Positions 34,491 through 42,643 of a DNA stretch of 64,000 nucleotides are shown piece after piece. The position numbers and the translations under genes were made by a program. This DNA comes from Fibrobacter sp. UWEL (GTDB lineage Bacteria; Fibrobacterota; Fibrobacteria; Fibrobacterales; Fibrobacteraceae): positions 62,001 to 126,000 of the forward strand of contig NZ_FRBE01000004.1 in NCBI RefSeq assembly GCF_900142535.1, written 5' to 3'. The first letter of the stretch is position 1. Every line of letters starts with the position of its first letter. Below the pieces are notes generated by a model. That model saw only the letters and a program-made list of their open reading frames with translations, had not been told where the DNA came from and ran no database searches.

Positions 34491-36425
34491 TTACTTGATC
34501 TTTACGACCTGAGAGGCGTTCATGCCAGCGCCCTTCACGCTGACGATGTACTGACCCTTAGACAGGTCGGACATATCGAAGGCGTGAGTACCGGCGGCGA
34601 GAGCGCCACGGTAGAGGGTTGCCACGCGCTTGCCGGTCATGCTGAAGACGTCGACATTGACGTTACCAGCGGAAGCGGCAGTGAACATAATGCTCTGACC
34701 CTGAACCTTGAGGCCTGCTGCCTTGGCGGCTGCCATGGTGTTAATGGCGGTGGTGGTTCCGCTTCCGATGATTTCAGCCTTTACGAGGTTGCCTTCTTCA
34801 ATGGAAATCTTTGCTTTCTTGTTGAAGTCGTTAATCACAACGCCTGCATCAGTCTTGACATCGTCAAAGAACAGAGTTCCAGACCAACCTGCACCAAAGA
34901 ATTCGATGTAGAACTTGCTGATGTTCTTCATGAAGTTGGTGTAATCGTCACCTTCCAGAATTTCCTGATCCTTAGCGGTGGTGCTCAGATCAATTTCGCA
35001 GGTGGTTTCTTCGCCAGCATTAATCCAGCAGCCATCGGGCTGAGCCCAAGCCCAATCCGGAGCGCCAGTCAGGAAGGCGATGGTGAACCACACGCCGGCA
35101 TCGTTGTTGGAATTGTCCACTTCCAGAGTGATTTTCTTTGCGCTGGAAAGGTCAATCTTGCCGGACTTAATCACGATATTGCCTCTGGCAGTATCGGCAG
35201 CAGTTGCGTTGGCGGTAACCATAAGGTAGCCGTTGGTAGCGGTATCTGCAGGGAAGTTGATGGTATGGTCTACAGCGGTATCCAAATCAGCAAGGGCATA
35301 GCCAACTTCGCAAGCGGCTGCCGGAGCGTTACTGATGGTGTAGTTGTCCCAGCCCGGCATGTCTTCGAGAGCATAGACGCAAGGAGACTTCAGGTTTGCC
35401 TCCCAGACGGTATTCTTGGTCTTGCTGACAAAGTTACCGCTCCAGGTTTCGTACCAAGGCATGTTCCAGGACCAAACTGCTCCGTCGGCATGCATCAGGG
35501 ATGCGTCAGGAATAGGACCGTTTTCGGAAAGAGCAAGAATCTTGTTGGCGTGGAGAGCTACCATGTCCTTGTAAGCGGTAGCATTGCTCTGGTAGTCGTA
35601 GGAACTGTTGTAAATGTCTACGGAGAATACATCGTAGTAGGCTTCACCCGGATCCCAGGTGGCGTCGGTGAAAATGGACCTTTCGGCGTTCCAGACCCAA
35701 ACCAGGTTATTTACGCCGTTGACCTTCACCATACGGTCGTAAACAAGGCGGTAGAGAGCTGCGTATTCAGCACCCTTATGCATGGTTTCGGTAGCGCTCC
35801 ACCAGAACCAGGCTCCACCAGATTCGTGGAGGGGACGGAAGATGGCTGCAACGCCCTTTTCCTGCAAAGTCTTGAAGAGTGCGGAAATTTCGTCGATGTC
35901 TTCTACAATCTGCTTGTAGGTTTCGGAGGTTTCGTCCCATTCCGTGGTGCCTGCCTTAAAACCGGCAGAATAATCGAAGGTGGTGTATTCCTTAGCATTG
36001 CCCTTCTTGTTGTAGAAGGCGTCGATGGTGTGGCTGGGGTCTTTCCAGTGCCAGGAGAATGCGGGAATGCCGCCGTTCTTCCACAAGTCGGCTGCTGCAT
36101 CCAGAGCGTTCTGGGTATAGGACTTGTACCAGCTGTCGTCTGCCTTGATGCCATTGGCGAACAGGAAGTCAAAACCGACCAGGGCAGGGTACTTGCCTGC
36201 TGCTTCATAAACGGCCTGTAAGTCAGGGAGTTCCTTGACGACGCTACCGTCGAGATCGCCGGTTTGAACACCGGAAACGGTGTGGGTACCGAAATTGGTT
36301 GCCAGGAAGTTGTACAACTTCTGGGCGCTTTCAGTTGCATTTGCATTGCCGATGCTGTAGCTGACTGCTGCCTGAGAGGCTGCAGCTGCAAGGCCGAATG
36401 CTAAAAGCGTTTTCTTGAAATCCAT
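34491..36425 (-). CDS. GH26 beta-mannanase with C-terminal binding module and sorting tail
   Basis: Start is ATG 36425 (644 residues, after GAGG); the frame upstream to 36584 lacks a signal. The signal is MDFKKTLLAFGLAAAASQA. The GH26 domain covers about 30-385: acid/base Glu201 in FRPLHESGGAWFWWS, nucleophile Glu301 in ALSENGPIPD, and GAVWSWNMPWYETW intact. Residues about 420-570 are a beta module like that of the neighbouring GH5 (WAQPDGCWINAGEETTCEID, GWSGTLFFDDVK). The tail is VNVDVFSMTGKRVATLYRG ... SKGQYIVSVKG ... QVVKIK. It lacks the CBM35 of its paralogues. Confidence 0.92.
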   Translation of the reverse strand: MDFKKTLLAFGLAAAASQAAVSYSIGNANATESAQKLYNFLATNFGTHTVSGVQTGDLDGSVVKELPDLQAVYEAAGKYPALVGFDFLFANGIKADDSWYKSYTQNALDAAADLWKNGGIPAFSWHWKDPSHTIDAFYNKKGNAKEYTTFDYSAGFKAGTTEWDETSETYKQIVEDIDEISALFKTLQEKGVAAIFRPLHESGGAWFWWSATETMHKGAEYAALYRLVYDRMVKVNGVNNLVWVWNAERSIFTDATWDPGEAYYDVFSVDIYNSSYDYQSNATAYKDMVALHANKILALSENGPIPDASLMHADGAVWSWNMPWYETWSGNFVSKTKNTVWEANLKSPCVYALEDMPGWDNYTISNAPAAACEVGYALADLDTAVDHTINFPADTATNGYLMVTANATAADTARGNIVIKSGKIDLSSAKKITLEVDNSNNDAGVWFTIAFLTGAPDWAWAQPDGCWINAGEETTCEIDLSTTAKDQEILEGDDYTNFMKNISKFYIEFFGAGWSGTLFFDDVKTDAGVVINDFNKKAKISIEEGNLVKAEIIGSGTTTAINTMAAAKAAGLKVQGQSIMFTAASAGNVNVDVFSMTGKRVATLYRGALAAGTHAFDMSDLSKGQYIVSVKGAGMNASQVVKIK

Positions 36426-36545
36426 ATACACCTCATACAATTGTTTTGGTTCGCTGCCTAAAACTATACTCATCCATATAATGGAGGCGCGATTTCTTTC
36501 CCACCGGTTGTAATTGTGTTGAAAAAAACTCAACGAGCAAAAAAA

Positions 36546-36580
36546 CGAAAAAATGGCGTTTTCATTAAGAAAACGCCATT
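36546..36580 (-). terminator. Terminator downstream of the epimerase-like gene
   Basis: AATGGCGTTTTC (36552-36563), loop ATTAA, GAAAACGCCATT (36569-36580). On the minus strand it continues TTTTTCG. Confidence 0.88.
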
Positions 36581-36617
36581 CCAACCAAGGAGTGTTGAAA
36601 AAAGATTACGTTTTTGC

Positions 36618-37598
36618 CTACTTTTCGGAGACCGTAAAGCCGAACTGGAAGGTTCTGGACTGTCCTGCCGGAATCACAATCAGGCCACGGTGATGATTTA
36701 GGGCGTCCGGCTCGGAAGTCATGGGTTCGATGGCGATGCTCATACGGTCAGGAGGAGTGTACATCTGGATAGCGTTGTACTGTTCCACGCCGGCGCGCTG
36801 CCAGATATCCAGAGTCTTGGACGCACTTTCCAGAATCACATGGGCGTTACTGGTCAAATCCTGGGTGTCAGTGACGCGGACCTTGGAAAATTCATCGTTC
36901 AGGCAGAAACAGTCGTTAATGAACATGTCGCCAATCTTGTTGCCTGCCACAAAGCGGGTGTCGTCCTTGAAACTGCCGGTGGGAAGGTCCGCCTGGTCCA
37001 GGAGGGCGAGCTTTGTTTCCGGAATTCTCATGGTGAGTCCGTCGATCTTTTCGCCCAGCATAAAGTAGGGGTGCCAACCTTCGGAATAGGGCATGTCCTT
37101 CGTGCCCAGGTTTTCCACCTTGGACTGGATCATGACAGATTCACCGTTGAAGGTAATCATGTTGGTGGCGCGATAGGGGAAAGGGAAGCCTGTGTAAGCG
37201 CCCGGCCAGTCGCAGGTAAATATGGCTGTGCAGCTGTCGCTATCGCTTTCGAAACTCTGGAATTTCCATTCCTTGTTCTGGAGGAAACCGTGGAGGGCGT
37301 GAGGAGCCCAGCTCACATTGTTTTCCAACTGGTAGGTGTTGCCGCCCCAGGTAAACTTGGCGTAGGCGGTACGGCCCGGGAACGGGGTCAGTCGGCAGCC
37401 CGCATTGGTATCAGGGGCAATCTTTGCAATGTCGTCGCCCTGGCGGTAGCCCATCAGGAGGTCGCTGCCATTGACGCGCCAGGCGTTCAGGCCGCAACCG
37501 TAGCCGCTAAGAACTTCGAATTCAGCACCATCATCGCGCTGCAGGACGTAGCATTCGAGGGTGCCAAGGGGGCGGGAGATAATCTTGAACTGACTCAT
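36618..37598 (-). CDS. Aldose 1-epimerase-like protein
   Basis: A 326-residue cytoplasmic protein of the galactose-mutarotase-like fold. Family features: CRLTPFPGRTAYAKFTWGG, HALHGFLQNKEWKF (catalytic-type His), SEGWHPYFMLG (second His) and IAIEPMTSEPDALNH (catalytic-type Glu). It interconverts anomers of free sugars or sugar phosphates; substrate not assignable. Standing next to the mannan locus, with its own terminator, it may act on mannose or glucose released outside, but that is inference. Confidence 0.85.
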   Translation of the reverse strand: MSQFKIISRPLGTLECYVLQRDDGAEFEVLSGYGCGLNAWRVNGSDLLMGYRQGDDIAKIAPDTNAGCRLTPFPGRTAYAKFTWGGNTYQLENNVSWAPHALHGFLQNKEWKFQSFESDSDSCTAIFTCDWPGAYTGFPFPYRATNMITFNGESVMIQSKVENLGTKDMPYSEGWHPYFMLGEKIDGLTMRIPETKLALLDQADLPTGSFKDDTRFVAGNKIGDMFINDCFCLNDEFSKVRVTDTQDLTSNAHVILESASKTLDIWQRAGVEQYNAIQMYTPPDRMSIAIEPMTSEPDALNHHRGLIVIPAGQSRTFQFGFTVSEK

Positions 37599-37736
37599 AG
37601 TGGGGTAAAATTAGTTTATGAAGGTGAAATTTCACATCATATTTTGATCGGATAGTAAAAATGTATCACGAAAAACAATAAAAGAGGAATAGTGAAAGTT
37701 TTTTGTAATAAATGTTACTTCTATCTTTTACATCAT

Positions 37737-39194
37737 ATGGATAAGCAGACGATTGTAGCACCGATGACCCCAAACGGAGTGAGTGCCGTTGCGGCTATTC
37801 GCGTCAGTGGCCCCCAGGTAAAAAACGTGGTGCATGCCCTCTTTGGCGAAAAGGCCCAGGCCGGTCTTAAATCCCACATGGCAAAACTGGGTACGGCAAG
37901 GTGGCCCGCTGATGTGGCGGGTGGGTGCCGCGATGTTCAATTGTCAGGCGGGTGCCGCGCCGGGGCTGTGATTGATAGCCTGCTTTACTTGTATTTTGAA
38001 GGTCCCAATTCCTACACTGGCGAAGATGTGCTGGAACTGTACCCCCACGGAAACCCCCTGATTGTGCGAGACCTGCTCCAGGCTTGCCGCATGGTGGATG
38101 GCGTCCGATTGGCGGAGCCGGGGGAATACACCCGTCGAGCATTTTTGAACGGGAAGATGGACCTGACTCAGGCCGAGTCCGTTGCCGACGTGATTCACAG
38201 CGCAAACCGTTCCGAGTTGGAAAACGCTCACCGCTTGCTGGGCGGTGCCTTGTCCCGCAAGGTGAGTGCGTTAACCGCCCAGGTGAAGGATATTTCCGCA
38301 CGAATGGAACTGGATGTGGATTTTGCCGAAGAAGAGGCGGATCCGGATTACGCTGGATGGGAAACGCGCTTTGTGGCTATCCGCCAGTCGGTTCAGGATA
38401 TTCTGGATAGTTTCCGCGGGAAGGCCGAAGTAGGCCGCCTCCCTCTGGTTGTGCTCTATGGCGCTCCCAACGCAGGCAAGTCCAGCCTGGTGAATGCCCT
38501 TCTGGGCGAAGACCGCATTCTCGTCAGTGACATCGCAGGTACTACCCGCGACTTCGTGGAAGTCCGTCTGTTCTTAGACGGTGGCGAAATCCGTCTGGTG
38601 GATACCGCAGGCTTAGCTGCCCGCGCCGCCGACGCTCTGGACGCACTCAGTATGGAAAAGAGCCGCCAGATTCTAGCAGAAGCCGACATGAAAATCCTGC
38701 TGGTGGACAGCTCCAACTGTCATCCTGAGCGTAGCGCCTCTGACGCGGAGTCGAAAGCCTGCCCTGAGCTTGCCGAAAGGAATCTTGGTGCAATGCCGGA
38801 TCTTGTCCTCTACACAAAGCAGGACCTTGCCCCCGCATGTCATCCTGAGCGCAGCGCCTTAGGCGCGGAGTCGAAGGATCTAGCTGCACTTGCCATTTCA
38901 TCAAAAACAGGCGCAGGTCTCGCGGAACTCAAGTCCACCCTCAATGCCCGCCTTTTCAAGAATCGCGAAAACTCCGAAGATCTCTGGATCACAAGCGAAC
39001 GTGAGAAGGTGTGCCTGGAAGAAGCTCTGGCTGGCATCGACCGCGTGCTCCATCAGCTGCGCTCCAATCCCGCAGTAGAACTGCTGGCTTTTGAAATGCA
39101 AATCGTTCGCCGCGCTCTCCAGAGCATCACCGGCGAAATCTCATCCGAAGACGTTTTACAATCCATCTTTGCGGGGTTCTGCATTGGGAAATAG
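37737..39194 (+). CDS. mnmE: tRNA modification GTPase MnmE, with repeat-derived insertions in the G domain
   Basis: The start is set at ATG 37737 ([14 protein letters not shown] is the usual N-terminus); an in-frame GTG at 37692 has AGAGGA but only three bases of spacing. 485 residues. Motifs: folate-binding [21 protein letters not shown]1 [10 protein letters not shown]2 GTTRD, G3 DTAG, G4 TKQD and C-terminal CIGK. With MnmG it builds cmnm5U34 in tRNA. Between G3 and the helical end are two in-frame copies of CHPERSA--AESK, encoded by palindromic intergenic-type repeats (38718 and 38838). Both leave the GTPase motifs intact. Confidence 0.94.
   Translation: MDKQTIVAPMTPNGVSAVAAIRVSGPQVKNVVHALFGEKAQAGLKSHMAKLGTARWPADVAGGCRDVQLSGGCRAGAVIDSLLYLYFEGPNSYTGEDVLELYPHGNPLIVRDLLQACRMVDGVRLAEPGEYTRRAFLNGKMDLTQAESVADVIHSANRSELENAHRLLGGALSRKVSALTAQVKDISARMELDVDFAEEEADPDYAGWETRFVAIRQSVQDILDSFRGKAEVGRLPLVVLYGAPNAGKSSLVNALLGEDRILVSDIAGTTRDFVEVRLFLDGGEIRLVDTAGLAARAADALDALSMEKSRQILAEADMKILLVDSSNCHPERSASDAESKACPELAERNLGAMPDLVLYTKQDLAPACHPERSALGAESKDLAALAISSKTGAGLAELKSTLNARLFKNRENSEDLWITSEREKVCLEEALAGIDRVLHQLRSNPAVELLAFEMQIVRRALQSITGEISSEDVLQSIFAGFCIGK
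38718..38785. repeat. Palindromic repeat copy inside mnmE (between G3 and G4)
   Basis: TGTCATCCTGAGCG at 38718, GCGCC...GGAGTCGAAAG to 38757, then a second element CCTGAGCTTGCCGAAAGG (about 38763-38780). In frame it encodes [13 protein letters not shown] and PELAERN. It matches the intergenic copy at 61168. Confidence 0.85.
38838..38881. repeat. Palindromic repeat copy inside mnmE (after G4)
   Basis: A 44-bp element from TGTCATCCTGAGCG to GTCGAAGGATCT. It equals the intergenic element at 61168-61211 in length and nearly in sequence. In frame it encodes [14 protein letters not shown]. Confidence 0.9.
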
Positions 39195-40065
39195 CTATCT
39201 CGGCGCGTTACTCGCCATCGTCATTTTCGGCTCCTACATGGTGCCCTTAAAGAAGTGGTCCTCCTACTCTTCCTGGTCTTTCTTGTCCATGATGACAACG
39301 GGGGCTCTCCTTTGCTCTCTAGTCATAGCCTTCGTGACGGGAACTTTCAATATGAATCCCATGGGCCTGTTGTGCGGCGCCCTGTGGGTAGCTGGTGGTG
39401 CCTTCTGCTTCTGGGCGGTTCAGGCCGAAGCGGACTTGGCCGGTGCTGGTGTTCGTGCTATGGGCGTGAGTATTCTGGCCTCCTTCCTGTCGGGCGTTTT
39501 GCTGTTTGGCGAACCGTCTAACTATGCACTTTCCATTCCGGCAATCGTCTGCTTTCTGGTTGGCCTCTCCCGATTGACGCCTTCCACCGGCGGTTCCGTG
39601 TTTAAGAACTGGCGTTCCTTCCTGGGTGGCTTCGTTTTCGGTACATACCTGATTCCCTTTAAGATTGCGACGGCTCATGGCCTGCAGCTGACGGATGTGG
39701 AATTCATGTGTTCCTTGTCCATCGGCATTTTCATTACGAGCCAAATTCTGGTGGGCATCCTGATGCTCAAACGCAAGAAATCCTTTGGATTCCCGGTGCT
39801 GCCTAGCCTTGTGTGCGCAGGTGCGGGTGCCCTTTGGACCATCGGTATGCACGGCTGCTTCTGGGCCATTGCTCCAATTGCTGCTGGCGGTACCTTGGGC
39901 TATGCCGTGGGCTATCCTCTCACTCAGTTGAACCTGCTGGTAAACCTGAGCTGGGGCGTGTTCGTCTTTGGAGAATACAAAACCGCCAAGGAACGAATCA
40001 AGCTGCTTTTGGCGACCTTCATCATCCTTGCCGGTGCGGTTCTACTGACCCTGTCTAAGGGTTAG
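39184..40065 (+). CDS. GRP-type (DMT superfamily) sugar transporter
   Basis: The proposed start is TTG 39184, overlapping the end of mnmE by 11 bp; ATG 39238 is possible but would cut the first helix. 293 residues with ten membrane helices and the pattern of glucose/ribose uptake permeases (GRP family): [42 protein letters not shown] and [21 protein letters not shown] role in uptake of a monosaccharide is likely. It ends convergently with the M6 protease, 19 bp apart, without a visible hairpin. Confidence 0.8.
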   Translation: MGNSYLGALLAIVIFGSYMVPLKKWSSYSSWSFLSMMTTGALLCSLVIAFVTGTFNMNPMGLLCGALWVAGGAFCFWAVQAEADLAGAGVRAMGVSILASFLSGVLLFGEPSNYALSIPAIVCFLVGLSRLTPSTGGSVFKNWRSFLGGFVFGTYLIPFKIATAHGLQLTDVEFMCSLSIGIFITSQILVGILMLKRKKSFGFPVLPSLVCAGAGALWTIGMHGCFWAIAPIAAGGTLGYAVGYPLTQLNLLVNLSWGVFVFGEYKTAKERIKLLLATFIILAGAVLLTLSKG

Positions 40066-40084
40066 TTTTTGAAATTTTCTCTGA

Positions 40085-42538
40085 TTATTTCACTGAGATT
40101 TTTCTCTGGCTCATCACCTTGCCGCCTTCGGTGAGGCGCACTACCAGAACTTTTCCAGCAAAGGGTGCTAAGTCAAGACTGTAGCTTTCTCCCGTAAATT
40201 GAATGGTTTGAATCTTATTGCCCAGCAGGTCAAATAAGGCTACGGACTTGACCGCCTGACCATATGCCGCAATATGCAAGGTCTTGTGTTCCAAATTCAT
40301 CTGGGTGCGTCCCTTGTGTTCTGCTTTCACAGCCAAAGTCCCTTCGCTGGATTTTGCAGTAATCTGTGTCTTGAAAATCACCTGCTTCCCGTTGAAGGTC
40401 AAGGCCTGGGCGATGCTGTATGTTCCCGGGGTAATTCCGTCGGGGTAATTCCCGATGGTAGCTGTCATGTTGTCCAAATTTAAGTTGGAATAGAGGGCGG
40501 CGCCTGCTCCCCAGCTGATAACGTTACCTTGTTCATCAAACCAGTGACCCGGTTCCTCTGCGGTAGATGGCGTGTTGTCAAGAATACCTGCACTTGTAAC
40601 CGCGCTGTAAGTTAATTCGCCACTCTGGTACAGGGAACTTGCGTTTGCCGCAGAAATTCCAAGGGCTGTTGCAACGCTGCTTAAGTCAAGGCTAACGGAT
40701 TCGTAAGAATCGCTGATGGTCAGCTCTGTGCTCAGGTTGATCGTCTGGGTCACCAGTTGCATGGAACTGGAGCTAGACTTCACGACAGAGCTGGAGGATT
40801 TTGCACTGCTGGAACTTGCTGCCACGCTACTGCTAGACTTCGCGACGGAACTAGAAGATTTCGCAACAGAACTAGATGACTTCGCGCTAGAGCTAGAAGA
40901 AACCGCGCTGTTGCAGTCTCCAACGCTTACGCCACTCTGGGTTGCAAAGCACACTTTGTTGTTCTTTTCCGTAATGCTGTAAAGCTGGATACCTTGGCTC
41001 TTGCCCGCCCAGGAAGTGAACGGCCCATAGCTTGTCACATTCTGGGAACCGGGGAACGGATCGTCCATAAAGTGGGTTGTTTCAAAGCCATCGTAGTAGC
41101 CGGTTACCCTCAGGTTTCCTGCTTCCACCACGTCAATTCTCTGATGGGTCTTGTCGTCATTCAGGGCGTCTCCATCCCATGCTTCTTGATCGTAATCGAT
41201 GTGCCAAATCAGCATGCCGTGATTGGGAAGTGCGGCATCCCATTTGGTCTTCTGGCGGTTTTCCAAAACCCACCATTCGTCATTATCGCCGCTGACGGGA
41301 ATCTTGTAGGCCATGTTAGTTGTGTTCAGCGGAGTGATGGTTGTAACTGCCGAAGACGATGTCAGCGAGGTGTAGTTCATCCATCCCATAAAGGCTCGTT
41401 CAAAACCGCTATAGCTGGGAGGTGTCAAACCGCCATTGGCGTACATGCCGGTGGCCATCACGTCCCAATAGTGGGCACCGGGAGATTGGTAACTGCTATT
41501 GGTAAAGTCGGAGTAACAGTCATCGGCACGTACGCAGTAGTGGTCCATCAAGCCCATGGTGTGGCTGAATTCATGAACGAACACGGGGAAGTAACTTTGG
41601 TCGCTAATAATGAAATAGCTGTTGAATTTCTTGCCGTTACCTGCGTCCTGAGTGCCTGCATTATTCCATTGCAATTCGTACTGGAATCCGCCCAGCTCTT
41701 GCCCGTTGTTGACTTCTCCCGCATAAAGGAAACCGGTGGCGTCAATGTTACCGTCCCCATCGGAATCGTAGCTGGAAGCGTTGAAGTTGGGATACTTGGA
41801 TTTAAGAGCGCTGATGGCTGCGGCTACCAGCTGGTCTTCGTTCCCGATGTAGCTGCTTAGGGAGTTGTTTACGGTTACGTAGAACAGGTCGAAACTAGGC
41901 TTGAACGCTCCGCTGGACTGGTCGTTGAAATAATCGCGGACAGACCCGGTATGGCCTCCGGCGGTGTAGTTATCCTGATTCAGGACTTTATACAATGTGG
42001 TGGAATCGATACTTGCCTGACTGCCGGAACCCGCCACAAGAATTACGGGGAACTTAATGTTTCCCTGGGTGTGGACTTTTGCGTTGGGCAGGTAGCGAAC
42101 CGCCGGCACGCCGCTATCGCTAGAGTTGCTCGACTCGCTGGAGGTTGCAGAGGGTACCCAGTTGGGACGCTTGTTTCGTTCCTTGCGTTTGAAACGGTCC
42201 GGATGTTTTTTCTGGTGGGAGTCCAGTACTTTACTCTTGTCCAGCTTTTTCAAAAAAGCCTTGTCGGCTGCGCTGCGGGCATCCGCATTTTTTGCCTTGA
42301 TATTGGATCGTTCCCCATTGCTATTGACGTAATAGTAAACGCCATTAGAGTCCTGTTCCAGCAAGTAACCATCGATGGTTCTTGTAAAATGGTAATGTTC
42401 GTCACCCAGCTTTTGCAGCGTCACCGAATCGCCATCGTTGTCGATGGTTTTGGGTGTAGGGTTGAACGGAGCGGCTTCTGCTCCGGCGAAAAGACCGAAG
42501 GAAAGTACGCTTCCTAAAAACACATGAATTTTTTTCAT
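40085..42538 (-). CDS. Secreted M6-family metalloprotease with poly-Ser linker and sorting tail
   Basis: The start is ATG 42538 after AAAGGA (817 residues). The signal runs to about residue 22, a propeptide-like basic region to about 145. The M6 catalytic domain has the zinc motif HEFSHTMGLMDH (His322, Glu323, His326) and a downstream YWDVMATGMY Met-turn-like segment. A linker of SSSSVAK units (about residues 545-590) is encoded by 21-bp tandem DNA repeats. A beta domain and a sorting tail follow (VALFDLLGNKIQTIQFTG ... APFAGKVLVVRLTEG). Likely surface or extracellular protein turnover in the fibre-degrading secretome. Confidence 0.88.
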   Translation of the reverse strand: MKKIHVFLGSVLSFGLFAGAEAAPFNPTPKTIDNDGDSVTLQKLGDEHYHFTRTIDGYLLEQDSNGVYYYVNSNGERSNIKAKNADARSAADKAFLKKLDKSKVLDSHQKKHPDRFKRKERNKRPNWVPSATSSESSNSSDSGVPAVRYLPNAKVHTQGNIKFPVILVAGSGSQASIDSTTLYKVLNQDNYTAGGHTGSVRDYFNDQSSGAFKPSFDLFYVTVNNSLSSYIGNEDQLVAAAISALKSKYPNFNASSYDSDGDGNIDATGFLYAGEVNNGQELGGFQYELQWNNAGTQDAGNGKKFNSYFIISDQSYFPVFVHEFSHTMGLMDHYCVRADDCYSDFTNSSYQSPGAHYWDVMATGMYANGGLTPPSYSGFERAFMGWMNYTSLTSSSAVTTITPLNTTNMAYKIPVSGDNDEWWVLENRQKTKWDAALPNHGMLIWHIDYDQEAWDGDALNDDKTHQRIDVVEAGNLRVTGYYDGFETTHFMDDPFPGSQNVTSYGPFTSWAGKSQGIQLYSITEKNNKVCFATQSGVSVGDCNSAVSSSSSAKSSSSVAKSSSSVAKSSSSVAASSSSAKSSSSVVKSSSSSMQLVTQTINLSTELTISDSYESVSLDLSSVATALGISAANASSLYQSGELTYSAVTSAGILDNTPSTAEEPGHWFDEQGNVISWGAGAALYSNLNLDNMTATIGNYPDGITPGTYSIAQALTFNGKQVIFKTQITAKSSEGTLAVKAEHKGRTQMNLEHKTLHIAAYGQAVKSVALFDLLGNKIQTIQFTGESYSLDLAPFAGKVLVVRLTEGGKVMSQRKISVK

Positions 42539-42588
42539 ACACCAATCCTTTTTATAATCCAAGATGGAATATATGGCGGTATATGAGA

Positions 42589-42613
42589 AATGTTCCCTCG
42601 GGGAGGGAACATT
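42589..42613 (-). terminator. Terminator-like hairpin after the GH9 gene
   Basis: AATGTTCCCTC (42589-42599), three bases, GAGGGAACATT (42603-42613). On the minus strand it leads into TCTCAT, a weak T tract, just upstream of the M6 protease promoter region. Confidence 0.7.
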
Positions 42614-42643
42614 CCGTGCTAGAACTGTGTAAAAGGTGATTTT

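Noticed and set aside
40716-40982. Plus-strand frame in the poly-Ser linker region
   Set aside because: It is low-complexity shadow of the SSSSVAK repeats encoded on the minus strand.
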